Assembly (NCBI GenBank): GCA_003134045.1
Contig: PLAH01000044.1
Span: 12,295-44,656 of the forward strand
Direction: 5' to 3'
DNA length: 32,362 nt
Source: Gammaproteobacteria bacterium
GTDB taxonomy: Bacteria > Pseudomonadota > Gammaproteobacteria > Steroidobacterales > Steroidobacteraceae
The notes beneath the pieces were generated by a model. The model was not told where the DNA came from. It made no database searches and was given only the letters and a program-made list of their open reading frames with translations. The position numbers were made by a program, and so were the translations under genes. Below, in pieces: positions 25,052-32,362 of the stretch; positions within the stretch are counted from its first letter, which is position 1; each line of letters starts with the position of its first letter.

Positions 25052-25303
25052 ATGTACAGTCGCGTCATGCGCGACCTGCACATCGGCAAACTGAGCGACG
25101 AATACGGCCAATACCTCATCTACCTGCGCTGCGCTTGTGGACACATTCGCCGCTGTCATCCGCATACCTTGGCGGCGTTCGCGGGGTGGGAAGCACGACT
25201 CGAGGACGTGGTACGGCGGTTGCGATGTACCCGATGCGGTCAAAAAAAATGCACGGTGCGCACCGTCCCCATGACCGCACCGCGCGGGTATAGGAGCCAC
25301 TAG
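25052..25303 (+). CDS. Small zinc-ribbon-like protein, function unknown
   Basis: An 83-residue basic protein with two Cys clusters, RCACGHIRRC near residues 26-35 and CTRCGQKKC near residues 59-67, an arrangement typical of a zinc ribbon. The C-terminal MTAPRGYRSH recalls small conserved hypothetical proteins of Proteobacteria. The start is ATG 25052 or ATG 25067 (residue 6); neither has a clear ribosome site, so the exact N-terminus is uncertain. It diverges from the DHA2 exporter across a very short gap. A role in nucleic-acid binding or in control of the neighbouring exporter is possible but only a guess. Confidence 0.65.
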   Translation: MYSRVMRDLHIGKLSDEYGQYLIYLRCACGHIRRCHPHTLAAFAGWEARLEDVVRRLRCTRCGQKKCTVRTVPMTAPRGYRSH

Positions 25304-25316
25304 AGTGAACCCGCGC
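25282..25316 (+). repeat. Inverted repeat at the end of the zinc-ribbon gene
   Basis: A perfect 8-bp inverted repeat, GCGCGGGT (25282-25289) and ACCCGCGC (25309-25316), has a 19-base loop that contains the gene's stop codon. There is no T-run after it, so at best it is an inefficient terminator or an mRNA 3'-end stabiliser. Confidence 0.4.
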
Positions 25317-25400
25317 TCGAGCGACGCGTCACCGGGGAGACATAGCGGCCGCACATTATCCTACCCGGTGTTACATTGACGCCGTAGAGTACCGAAAAGC

Positions 25401-25406
25401 GGGGAG
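25401..25406 (+). promoter_or_regulatory. Ribosome binding site of the helical protein gene
   Basis: GGGGAG lies 6 bases before ATG 25413 and supports this start. The gap 25304-25412 has no other recognisable element. Confidence 0.6.
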
Positions 25407-25412
25407 TCGTGG

Positions 25413-25877
25413 ATGCGGAACGAGGGCGCGATTTTGACGGGCTGGTACGCCGGCGAAGTGGGCGGCGAGGCACTTTTCACGGCGCAAGCCGCGACCGCGC
25501 CGCCGGATGCGGCCCGCAAATGGCTCGCGCTCGCCCGCGTCGAAGCGGCGGTGGCGGCGCGGCTCGCGACGGTCATGGCGGAGCGGCGGATTCCCATCCC
25601 CGACATCGAGAACGCGGCGGTGCGTGCGCGGCAGCGGTGCGAGGCCACGGCCGGCAGGTCTTGGCCGGAGGTCATGCAGTGGCTGCACCGGCTGGCCGCG
25701 GCCGCTCTCGAGGAAATGCAGGCCGATGCGGCAACCCTGCCGGTCGAACTCGAGCCCGTGGCTAAGTTGGTGGTGGACCACGAAACGGCGCTGGTCGCCT
25801 TCGCGCAGCGGGAACTTGCGGGGGATGCGGCGCAATCCTTGCGGCCCGTCGAGGCGTTTCTCGGCGCATTCGCATGA
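25413..25877 (+). CDS. Unrecognised helix-rich protein, possibly ferritin-like
   Basis: A 154-residue Ala-rich, almost wholly helical protein with no signal peptide or membrane segment. I do not recognise it with certainty. The pattern of GEVGGEALF near the N-terminus, a helix with ARVEAAVAARL, and a C-terminal helix with DHETALVAFAQREL recalls the four-helix ferritin-like or rubrerythrin fold, in which Glu and His from each helix bind a metal pair; the spacing is not a strict match to EXXH motifs. A good ribosome site (25401-25406) and the ATGA overlap with the next gene argue that it is real and works with that gene's membrane-anchored product. A competing frame at 25409-25765 is a shadow rich in Arg and Gly. 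Confidence 0.65.
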   Translation: MRNEGAILTGWYAGEVGGEALFTAQAATAPPDAARKWLALARVEAAVAARLATVMAERRIPIPDIENAAVRARQRCEATAGRSWPEVMQWLHRLAAAALEEMQADAATLPVELEPVAKLVVDHETALVAFAQRELAGDAAQSLRPVEAFLGAFA

Positions 25878-26389
25878 GCAGGAAGGATGAAGACCGCGTC
25901 CTGCACGGCCTGCACTATTACCGCGAAATCATCGATGATGAATTCACGGTCAACAGCGACCAGATTCTCTGGCTCGCCGCGCATTCCTATGCCGACGGCA
26001 CCCATTGGTTCAAGGACGACGACTTTCAGAGTTTCGACAGCACGGTGGTTCCCATCGAACTGCGCAAGAAATTGCTGCTGTCGAAGTTCGAATTGCCGCT
26101 GCGTTATCTGCACTATCGGCGGCTCATCCAGCTGAGGAGAACGGGCGAGGAAACCGTGGGCGTGGCGGTCACTTTCGCCGGCGCGGATCGCGCCATGCGT
26201 CTGCATACCCGCATGGGGCGCATGGACGTATGGTATCGAGAACGCAAGGACGGCTTTTTCGGCATGGTGACCACCATACTCTTGTCCGTCATCACGACCC
26301 TGGTGACCCTCTATCTCGTCGAGCATCTGCAGCGCGGCGCCGATTCGCCCCGGTTGATTTATGAAGTCGAGCCCAAATCGCAACCGTGA
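25874..26389 (+). CDS. Unrecognised protein with C-terminal membrane anchor
   Basis: A 171-residue protein. Residues 1-125 are soluble and rich in charged and aromatic residues (ILWLAAHSYADGTHWFKDDD; LRYLHYRRLIQLRR). A single strongly hydrophobic helix follows at about 128-151 (FFGMVTTILLSVITTLVTLYLV), then a 20-residue polar tail. I recognise no family. The start overlaps the previous stop as ATGA, so the two are co-translated. The topology suggests a tail-anchored cytoplasmic domain in the inner membrane. The gene converges on the ABC transporter with a 59-base gap that shows no terminator. Confidence 0.7.
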   Translation: MSRKDEDRVLHGLHYYREIIDDEFTVNSDQILWLAAHSYADGTHWFKDDDFQSFDSTVVPIELRKKLLLSKFELPLRYLHYRRLIQLRRTGEETVGVAVTFAGADRAMRLHTRMGRMDVWYRERKDGFFGMVTTILLSVITTLVTLYLVEHLQRGADSPRLIYEVEPKSQP

Positions 26390-26448
26390 CGTGGCAACGC
26401 CGACGCCGTGAGCGCGATCTCCCGGTCGCGGAGTGCCGCGGCACGGGT

Positions 26449-28266
26449 TCATTGCGGTACCGGAGATGTCGCACGGACCGGCGCGCGCGACGCGGCGAGA
26501 GTGAGCTTGCGGGTATCGGGATCCTTCACCAGATGCAGGGTTCGCCCGAACAGGTGGTCTTGCGCGGTCGCGCGGCCGATGTGGATGATGCCCGTTTGCC
26601 CGAGATCCTTGCTGAGCACGTCGATCACCCGCTCACGCACCTCATCGTCGAGGCCGTCGAGCACTTCGTCGATGAGCATCCAGGAAGGCCTGTGCAGCAG
26701 GGCGCGCGCGAATGCCACGCATTGCTGCTCATCGTCGTTCAAGTCGCGATCCCAGCGCTGGGTCGAATCGAGGAGCGGAACCAGGCGCGCCAGATCGAGC
26801 CGGGCCAGCGCCGGCTCGAACGCTTCGAAGTCGAAGCCGTCGACCGTCGAGGGATAGGCGAGCACTTCGCGCAGCGTGCCCGGCGGCAGATACGGCGCGC
26901 GCGGCAGATATAATATCTCCTCGCCCTTGGGACGCGTGATCGTGCCGCCTCCCCAGGGCCACAGTCCCGCCAGCGCGCGGAACAGCAGAGTCTTGCCCGT
27001 GCCGGATTCGCCCACGATGAGAATACGCTCGCCGGCGCGTATTTCCACATGGGTCTCCTCGAGCGCGGTGCAACCGGCGGGCGACGCGATTTCCAGGTCG
27101 TCGATCCGGAACAGCGCCGCCGGGCCGTCGACCATGGCAATGCGGCTCTCCACGCTGTGCAGGACGTCGATGTCGAGCACGGCGCGCCGGAAACTGGCGA
27201 CGCGCAACAGCGTGGCGCGCCAATCGGCGATGGTACTGAAGTTGTCGACGAACCAGCGCAACGAGGATTGCACTTGAATGAAGGCGCCCGCCGCCATCAT
27301 CAGGCCGCCGAACGAGATGTTGCCGCCGAAATAGAGCGGGGCCGCCACCAGGATGGGCGCGACCAAGGTAAACCAACCATATCCCGCGGTGATCCACGTG
27401 AGGCTGGTCAATCCCGCGACGAGGCCGCGCATTGCCGCGAGCACCGCGGCAAAATCGATCTCGATGCGCCGCGCTTCGTCGGCCTCGCCGGAGGACAGGG
27501 TGATCGCATCGATGTGCTCGTTGACGCGCACCAGCGAGAAGCGCAGGTCTGCCTCCCGTGCATAACGCTCGGCATTGCGATCGACGAGGCTGCGCCCCAC
27601 CCAGTAACTCAGCAGCGACGCGGACCCGGAATACAGAACGGCCGCCCATACCATGTAGCCGGGAATGGTGAAATTCGAACCCCGGACATGGAAAACGAAA
27701 TCGGTCGAGAGTGCCCACAGCACATCGACGAAGGTGACCAGCAGAATCGAGGCCTGCAGCAGGCCGATGCCGAGATCGGCGGACAATTCGGTAAGGTGGC
27801 GCGCGTCCTCGTGCATTCGCTGGTCGGGATTGACGCCGATGACTCCGGCGTTGGCCAGTCGGAATGCGCGGCCCGGCTGCAGCCAGTGCTCAATCAAGTC
27901 GTGAACCAAGCCCTGACGTAGCTTCAGTTTGAGCATCTCGCCGAGCCACTTCTGACCCACGTTGAGCGCCAGCAGCGCGCCGGCGATGATGCCGAAAATC
28001 CCCAATTGGTGGAGGAATTGCCTGATGCTACGGCGCGACAGGGCATCGTAAAACGGCTGATTCCAGCTGTTGAGGCGAATCTGCCCGTAGGCGGTCGCGA
28101 CGATGACCAGAAACAATGCGCCCGCCAGGCATAGGAGCACGTTGCGGACCGGCGCCGCCCACAAGGCGCGAATCATCATACCCAGCTGGGCCAGCAGCCC
28201 CGACTCGGGCGTCTCTTGCGGGTCCACCGAGGGATTGGCTGCGCTTCGCGGCCGTTCTTGTATCAT
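26449..28266 (-). CDS. SbmA/YddA-type ABC transporter (fused permease-ATPase), second copy
   Basis: A 605-residue paralogue of the transporter at 1109-2872, alike along its full length (shared ESGLLxQLG start, ATAYGQIRLNxWNxPFxDAL, NPDQRxHEDAR, APLYF, RALAGLWPWG). The membrane domain is in residues 25-340 and the nucleotide-binding domain follows. Walker A GESGTGKT is intact, and Walker B LIDEVLDGLD keeps the catalytic Glu534 after Asp533. The signature LNDDEQ has Asp in place of the usual Gly, and the switch His is replaced (HIGRATAQDH). It is thus closer to a working ATPase than the left-hand copy. The start at ATG 28266 matches the paralogue's N-terminal length. It diverges from the GH3 gene. 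The cargo is unknown; the nearby glycosidase suggests a possible link with glycoconjugates, by context only. Confidence 0.88.
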   Translation of the reverse strand: MIQERPRSAANPSVDPQETPESGLLAQLGMMIRALWAAPVRNVLLCLAGALFLVIVATAYGQIRLNSWNQPFYDALSRRSIRQFLHQLGIFGIIAGALLALNVGQKWLGEMLKLKLRQGLVHDLIEHWLQPGRAFRLANAGVIGVNPDQRMHEDARHLTELSADLGIGLLQASILLVTFVDVLWALSTDFVFHVRGSNFTIPGYMVWAAVLYSGSASLLSYWVGRSLVDRNAERYAREADLRFSLVRVNEHIDAITLSSGEADEARRIEIDFAAVLAAMRGLVAGLTSLTWITAGYGWFTLVAPILVAAPLYFGGNISFGGLMMAAGAFIQVQSSLRWFVDNFSTIADWRATLLRVASFRRAVLDIDVLHSVESRIAMVDGPAALFRIDDLEIASPAGCTALEETHVEIRAGERILIVGESGTGKTLLFRALAGLWPWGGGTITRPKGEEILYLPRAPYLPPGTLREVLAYPSTVDGFDFEAFEPALARLDLARLVPLLDSTQRWDRDLNDDEQQCVAFARALLHRPSWMLIDEVLDGLDDEVRERVIDVLSKDLGQTGIIHIGRATAQDHLFGRTLHLVKDPDTRKLTLAASRAPVRATSPVPQ

Positions 28267-28339
28267 GCCACAGCTTCTTGAGATAAGACGATCCGGGCAT
28301 TATCCGGCAGGTTGGCGAAAAAGCGAGGCTAAGTCCGCG

Positions 28340-30490
28340 GTGAGCCGAATCGAGACCCTGTTGAGCAAGATGTCCCTGGCCGAGAAGCTCGGTCAACTCA
28401 CGATGACGGCCGCAAGTTATGCCGTCACCGGGCCGGTCATCGCGGGAGATTCGACGCAATCCATCCGCGACGGCACCATCGGCAATCTGCTCAACATGGT
28501 GGGTGCGGATCACGTGCGCGAAATGCAGCGCCTGGCGTTGGAAGAATCGCGCCTGGGGATTCCCCTGTTGATCGGCTTCGATGTGATCCATGGTCATCGC
28601 ACCTTGTTTCCGATTCCGCTGGCCGAAGCGTGTTCGTTCGATCCGAGGCTCTGGGCATTGACGGCACGCGAATCGGCCAAGGAGGCCGCGGCCGACGGTC
28701 TTGCCATGACATTTGCCCCGATGCTCGACGTGTCCCGCGACCCTCGCTGGGGCCGCAGCGCGGAAGGCCCGGGCGAAGATCCGTGGCTGGGCGCCCGCAT
28801 CGCGGAGGCCAAGGTCCACGGCTTTCAGGGTCATGATCTCGCCGCACCCCAGGCACTCGCCGCCGTGGCCAAACACTTCTGCGCATACGGTCCGGTAACG
28901 GCCGGCCGCGAATACGCCTCGGTCGACATCTCCGAGCGCACCTTGCGCGAAGTGCATTTGCCGCCGTTCGCGGCCGCCCTTGCGGCCGGCGCCGCGGCGG
29001 TGATGCCGGCGTTCACCGATCTCGCCGGCGTGCCGATGACCGCGAACGTTGCGCTGCTTCGAGGATGGTTGCGGGAGCAGCATGGGTTCGAGGGAGTGAT
29101 CGTGAGCGACTACAACGCCATCGCGGAACTCATGCACCACGGCATCGCGGCCGATCTTGCACAGGCCGCCACGCTTGCGCTCAAGGCGGGCGTGGATATC
29201 GACATGATGTCCGACGCCTACCGGCGCGGTTTACCGGTGGCGCTGACCCGCGGCTGGGTGAGCGTGGCCGAGATCGACGGCGCCGTGCGCCGCGTATTGG
29301 CGCTCAAGGAAAGACTGGGTCTGTTTGCGGACCCCTTCGCGCGGGGCGCTTCTGCCGAAGCACCCGAGGCGATCACGGCCCGACGTGAACTCGCTCGCAC
29401 GGTGGCTGCCCGCGCCATCGTTTTATTGAAGAACGACAAGTCGGTGCTGCCGCTGACGAGCGTGGGTTTGCGGCTTGCCGTGGTTGGCCCGCTGGCGGAC
29501 GCGTCGGCCGACATGCGGGGGCCGTGGTGGGGCGCCGCCGGACCCAAGGGTCATGTCACCGTGCTCGAGGGCCTGCGCGGAATGCTCGGCGAGAGCGGGG
29601 TCTCCCATGCTCGGGGCGTCGACATCGACGGCGAGGATACGAGCGGCATGGCGGCGGCGCTCGACCTGTGCGGACTCGCCGATGCCATCGTGTTGTGCGT
29701 GGGTGAGGCCGCCACCATGAGCGGCGAGGCGGCCAGCCGCGCGCATCTTGGGCTTCCCGGAGCGCAGCGCGAATTCGCCGAAGCAGTTTTCGAGCGCTGC
29801 AAGGCCCTGCACAAGCCGGTCATCGTGGTGCTGTTCTCAGGCCGGCCCCTGGTGGTTCCGTGGTTGGTCGAGAAGGCCGATGCCGTGCTCGCCGCCTGGT
29901 TTTTGGGCAGCGAAGCGGGCAATGCCATCGGCGATGTGCTGTTGGGTCACGTGTCGCCCAGCGGCCGAACGGCGGTGACCTGGGCCCGCGCCGAAGGGCA
30001 GATACCGATTTTCTTCGGTCAACGCCCCACCGGGCGTCCGGCGGATCCGAAGGATCATTACACCAGCAAATATCTCGATGTGCCGAACGAACCGCTGTTC
30101 CCGTTCGGCTTTGGGCTCACGTACGGTAAATTCACGCACTCGAATCTGCGGGTGCCGCAGGGCGGCGTTGCGCGCACCGACACGCTGGCCATCCGAGTCG
30201 ATGTCACCAACGCGGGTGCACGTGCCGCCGAAGACACCGTGTTTTTGTTCACCCACGACAAGCTCGCGAGCGTCGCGCGTCCGGTGCTGGAACTCAAGGC
30301 ATTCGGCAAGATCGGCCTGAAGCCCGGCGAAACGGGAACCGTGACGCTGCTGCTGCCGGCGGCGGAGCTGCGATTTCTGGGGCTCGATTTGAGTCCGACA
30401 TTCGAAGCCGGCGAGGTCGAGATTCTGGTCGGCCCGTGCGCCGATCGTAGGCAGTTGCTGGTGGCGAGCATTCAGTTGTCGAGCGGCTGA
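28340..30490 (+). CDS. GH3 family beta-glucosidase
   Basis: A 716-residue family 3 glycoside hydrolase. The (beta/alpha)8 domain runs from MSRIETLLSKMSLAEKLGQLT through KHFCAYG and GREYASVDISERTL to the nucleophile Asp257 in VIVSDYN. The alpha/beta sandwich domain carries SGEAASRAHLGLPGAQ with candidate acid/base Glu463. A fibronectin-III-like C-terminal domain starts near residue 620 (FPFGFGLTYGKF). It should release terminal beta-linked glucose or xylose from oligosaccharides or glycosides. The frame is open from 28103, but that part lies inside the divergent ABC gene. GTG 28340 gives the normal family N-terminus with GAGG at 28325-28328. ATG 28265 would overlap the ABC start codon. With this start there is no signal peptide, unlike periplasmic BglX, so it is probably cytoplasmic. 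Confidence 0.92.
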   Translation: MSRIETLLSKMSLAEKLGQLTMTAASYAVTGPVIAGDSTQSIRDGTIGNLLNMVGADHVREMQRLALEESRLGIPLLIGFDVIHGHRTLFPIPLAEACSFDPRLWALTARESAKEAAADGLAMTFAPMLDVSRDPRWGRSAEGPGEDPWLGARIAEAKVHGFQGHDLAAPQALAAVAKHFCAYGPVTAGREYASVDISERTLREVHLPPFAAALAAGAAAVMPAFTDLAGVPMTANVALLRGWLREQHGFEGVIVSDYNAIAELMHHGIAADLAQAATLALKAGVDIDMMSDAYRRGLPVALTRGWVSVAEIDGAVRRVLALKERLGLFADPFARGASAEAPEAITARRELARTVAARAIVLLKNDKSVLPLTSVGLRLAVVGPLADASADMRGPWWGAAGPKGHVTVLEGLRGMLGESGVSHARGVDIDGEDTSGMAAALDLCGLADAIVLCVGEAATMSGEAASRAHLGLPGAQREFAEAVFERCKALHKPVIVVLFSGRPLVVPWLVEKADAVLAAWFLGSEAGNAIGDVLLGHVSPSGRTAVTWARAEGQIPIFFGQRPTGRPADPKDHYTSKYLDVPNEPLFPFGFGLTYGKFTHSNLRVPQGGVARTDTLAIRVDVTNAGARAAEDTVFLFTHDKLASVARPVLELKAFGKIGLKPGETGTVTLLLPAAELRFLGLDLSPTFEAGEVEILVGPCADRRQLLVASIQLSSG

Positions 30491-30494
30491 GGCC

Positions 30495-30596
30495 CAGCAC
30501 CTCGACACGTGAGTGCGACCGGTTGTGGGGTATGGCATCGACCAGCGAGGTCTTCACCCCGCTCGTCTATTCGAACCGGTCGACATCACGGTGCTG
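30495..30596. repeat. Nested inverted repeats in the convergent gap
   Basis: Between the GH3 and adhesin-like stops, three stems nest in order: CAGCACC (30495-30501) with GGTGCTG (30590-30596); CGACCGGTT (30516-30524) with AACCGGTCG (30574-30582); and GGGGT (30527-30531) with ACCCC (30556-30560). A small GACC/GGTC hairpin (30540-30552) sits at the tip. Transcripts of either strand could fold into one long interrupted hairpin. There is no T-run, so a factor-assisted or bidirectional terminator is the modest reading. Confidence 0.5.
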
Positions 30597-30601
30597 AGAG
30601 A

Positions 30602-31192
30602 CTAGTTGTGGGATGCGGATTTATCCGCGCTGCAGACCCATAGAAAATTCGATTCGGCGCGCGTGCCGGGGACGATGGCATTCCAAGCGGCGCTCTTCGG
30701 GTCGGTTTCCTCGGTCTGCTCGCTGCCCTGAATGTTGTTGCTCGAATAATAGATCACCAGCAGCGGCCGCTCCTGTTCCTTGACGCAATCGTACTGCGCC
30801 TTTTCCACCACGCTCAGGTAGGGGGTACCGTTGTTCATCTGCGGCTCGGCGTATTCCTGCCGCAGCCAGACGGTCACGGTTTTTCCGGAACGTTTCATCT
30901 GATGAGTGGTGCTGTAGGCCGCCCACGCCCCGTCGCCGGCCAGCGCGCGGAACTCCCATCCGCCGGCCGTCATGGGATTGAGCGTGCGGAACCACGCCAT
31001 GGGATCGGCTTTGCGCGCGGCGCGCTCGCGGCCCGCACGTTCTTCCCGGGCTTTCTCCGCGGCCAGCGCCTGGGCACGCTGCGCGTCCCATAGCTGCTGC
31101 TGTTCCGGCGTCTGGCCGGCGCTGTCGAGAGCCGCGAGAATGCCTGCCGCAATGAGCGCGATGCTCGCGAGCGGACCCTTGAAATTGCGCAT
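30602..31192 (-). CDS. Secreted surface-adhesin-E-like protein
   Basis: A 196-residue exported protein. The signal peptide is MRNFKGPLASIALIAAGILA with likely cleavage around residues 24-27; then comes a charged coiled-coil-like linker (EQQQLWDAQRAQALAAEKAREERAG in part, residues 30-60) and a C-terminal domain from about residue 70. The order of features in that domain (WEFRALAGDGAWAAYS, VTVWLRQEY, a KAQYDC motif, LLVIYYSSNNIQG, WNAIVPGT, and a final C) matches the surface-adhesin protein E domain. ATG 31192 has AGGA 9 bases upstream; the longer open frame to 31471 overlaps the neighbour and is not used. It lies 32 bases downstream of the GGDEF-EAL gene on the same strand, so the two may share a transcript. 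The two Cys residues could form a disulfide in the periplasm or at the surface. Confidence 0.75.
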   Translation of the reverse strand: MRNFKGPLASIALIAAGILAALDSAGQTPEQQQLWDAQRAQALAAEKAREERAGRERAARKADPMAWFRTLNPMTAGGWEFRALAGDGAWAAYSTTHQMKRSGKTVTVWLRQEYAEPQMNNGTPYLSVVEKAQYDCVKEQERPLLVIYYSSNNIQGSEQTEETDPKSAAWNAIVPGTRAESNFLWVCSADKSASHN

Positions 31193-31224
31193 GGTCGGTG
31201 TTCCTAAGCCTTCGCCGGAGCCCA

Positions 31225-32362
31225 TCATGCCATAGAGCGCAGGCGCGCAAAGTCCTCGCCTTTGGCCTCGGCGCGCGGCGCCGGAATGGACAGCAGCAGA
31301 TCGTGCAGGATGTGTGGTATCACGCGTTTCACCTGCACCACCAGATCCGCCGCGATGGGCTTGGAGATGAGATAGCCTTGGAGGTGCATGGAGCGATGCT
31401 GTGCCAGGGCCGCGAATTGTTCGGGCCGCTCGATTCCCTCCGCGGTGATCTCGAGGCCCAGACCCTTGCACAGGCCGATGAGCGCGGTCGTTATCGCCGC
31501 CGATCGTGTGTTGCTGTCGATGCTCGCAATCAGGCTGCGGTCGAGTTTGATGCGCGTCAACGGCAGGTTCTCGAGGGACGCCAGGGAGGAATATCCGGTT
31601 CCGAAGTCGTCCAAGGCGATGGCGATGTCATGGGCCCGCAGGCGCCGCAATGCGTCGAGCGTCATCGGTCCCGTCTGCAGCACCGATTCGGTCAACTCCA
31701 ATTCGATGCAGCGCGGCGGAAGATCGAATTCCCGCAGCAGATCCTGAACCCTGTCGACGAAGTCCGGATCGAGCAGCTGGCGCGGCGATACATTGATCGC
31801 GACGCGCGCCTCCGGCCACTCGCCATGGTGCCATTGCGAAGCCGTCTCGATCGCCTTGCGCAGCACCCAATTGCCGACCTCGATGATGAGGCCGGATTCC
31901 TCGGTAATCGGCAGAAACTCGGCCGGCGGCGCTTGCCGGCCGTCCGGAAGGCGCCATCGCAACAGCGATTCCACCAGCACCATTTCCATGGAATCCAGGC
32001 TGATCTCGGGTTGAAATACGAGTTCGAACTCGTTCTGTTCGACGGCGCGCCGCAGCCCCTGTTCGATCGTGAATTTGCGTGTCGCGGTCGCCAGAAGTTC
32101 CGGGGTGAATATCGCCAACTGGCTGCGGCCCAGCGCTTTGGCCTGAAACAGAGCGGCATCGGCGGCGCTCAGCAGATCCTCGGCTTGACTGCCGTGGTTT
32201 GGGTACAAACTCGCGCCGACGCTGGCTCGTACCAGCACCTCGCGGCCGTCGATCAGCAGCGGCCGGTCGAAAATCCCGACCAGCCGGCGACCGGCATCGT
32301 GCACCACCGTGTCGGAGGCGGCATCCTCATAAACCACGGTGAACTCGTCGCCGCCGAGCCGG
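31225..32362 (-). CDS. GGDEF-EAL cyclic-di-GMP protein (5' end beyond the window)
   Basis: The reading frame stays open to the right edge, where bases 32338-32361 encode RLGGDEFT, so the gene begins outside and the GGDEF domain is cut at its active-site loop. The visible part has the end of the GGDEF domain (VRASVGASLYPNHGSQAEDLLSAAD in part) and a full EAL domain. Its signature is ESLLRW, and the conserved metal and catalytic residues are present: Asn in INVSPRQL, Glu in ELELTESVL, the Asp pair in DDFGTGYSSL, Lys in IKLDRSLI and Glu in AEGIERPEQ. GGDEF makes cyclic di-GMP and EAL degrades it; both sites look intact, though Ala to Ser in the EAL signature is a common variant. The N-terminal sensor is not visible. 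The stop is 32 bases before the adhesin-like gene. Confidence 0.92.
   Translation of the reverse strand, partial: RLGGDEFTVVYEDAASDTVVHDAGRRLVGIFDRPLLIDGREVLVRASVGASLYPNHGSQAEDLLSAADAALFQAKALGRSQLAIFTPELLATATRKFTIEQGLRRAVEQNEFELVFQPEISLDSMEMVLVESLLRWRLPDGRQAPPAEFLPITEESGLIIEVGNWVLRKAIETASQWHHGEWPEARVAINVSPRQLLDPDFVDRVQDLLREFDLPPRCIELELTESVLQTGPMTLDALRRLRAHDIAIALDDFGTGYSSLASLENLPLTRIKLDRSLIASIDSNTRSAAITTALIGLCKGLGLEITAEGIERPEQFAALAQHRSMHLQGYLISKPIAADLVVQVKRVIPHILHDLLLSIPAPRAEAKGEDFARLRSMA

Noticed and set aside
28103..28339. 5' extension of the GH3 frame, including ATG 28265
   Set aside because: It lies within the divergent ABC gene and has low-complexity Arg/Ser-rich content; ATG 28265 overlaps the ABC start codon on the other strand.
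1..32362. CRISPR arrays, insertion sequences, tRNA or rRNA genes
   Set aside because: Looked for regularly spaced repeats, transposase motifs with terminal repeats, and tRNA-like cloverleaf segments in the gaps; none was seen by eye.

Overview
This is about 32 kb of GC-rich chromosomal DNA from a Gram-negative bacterium. The evidence is two TonB-dependent outer-membrane receptors, a prkA-DUF444-spoVR stationary-phase operon, SbmA/YddA-type ABC proteins and a GGDEF-EAL protein. The receptor style (TonB box followed by a VTAQRR plug start) and the gene mix fit a Gammaproteobacterium such as the Steroidobacter/Nevskia groups. That placement is inference; there is no rRNA or tRNA here to settle it.

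Left part (1-5290, plus strand). A 5'-truncated glycosidase-like toroid protein is followed by an ABC transporter with a degenerate ATPase domain. That gene is coupled (ATGA) to an exported CocE/S15-fold protein in which all three catalytic triad positions appear substituted. This in turn overlaps (TAATG) a 98-bp remnant of a formamidopyrimidine/Nei-type DNA glycosylase gene.

Middle (5290-18888). An MFS permease and an FAD-dependent oxidoreductase, coupled by a GTGA overlap, run leftward. They diverge from a rightward series: two tandem paralogous TonB receptors (each followed by a clear intrinsic terminator), two TPR-sulfotransferases overlapping by 8 bp, and a phosphonoacetaldehyde hydrolase (phnX) overlapping the second sulfotransferase by 1 bp. 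Receptor, permease and oxidoreductase look like an uptake and catabolism set. The sulfotransferase-phnX pairing is the most unusual linkage in the window and the best candidate for an undescribed system.

Right-middle (18922-25303). The prkA-DUF444-spoVR operon lies on the minus strand behind a leader with two perfect inverted repeats. Upstream is a DHA2-type drug exporter, divergent from a small zinc-ribbon protein.

Right end (25413-32362). A coupled pair of unrecognised genes (one helical, one with a C-terminal membrane segment) converges on a second ABC transporter, paralogous to the one at the left and with more of its ATPase motifs intact. This diverges from a GH3 beta-glucosidase. The GH3 gene converges on a surface-adhesin-E-like secreted protein and a GGDEF-EAL protein that runs off the right edge. 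An extended nested inverted repeat fills the convergent gap. No CRISPR array, insertion sequence, tRNA, rRNA or replication origin was seen.
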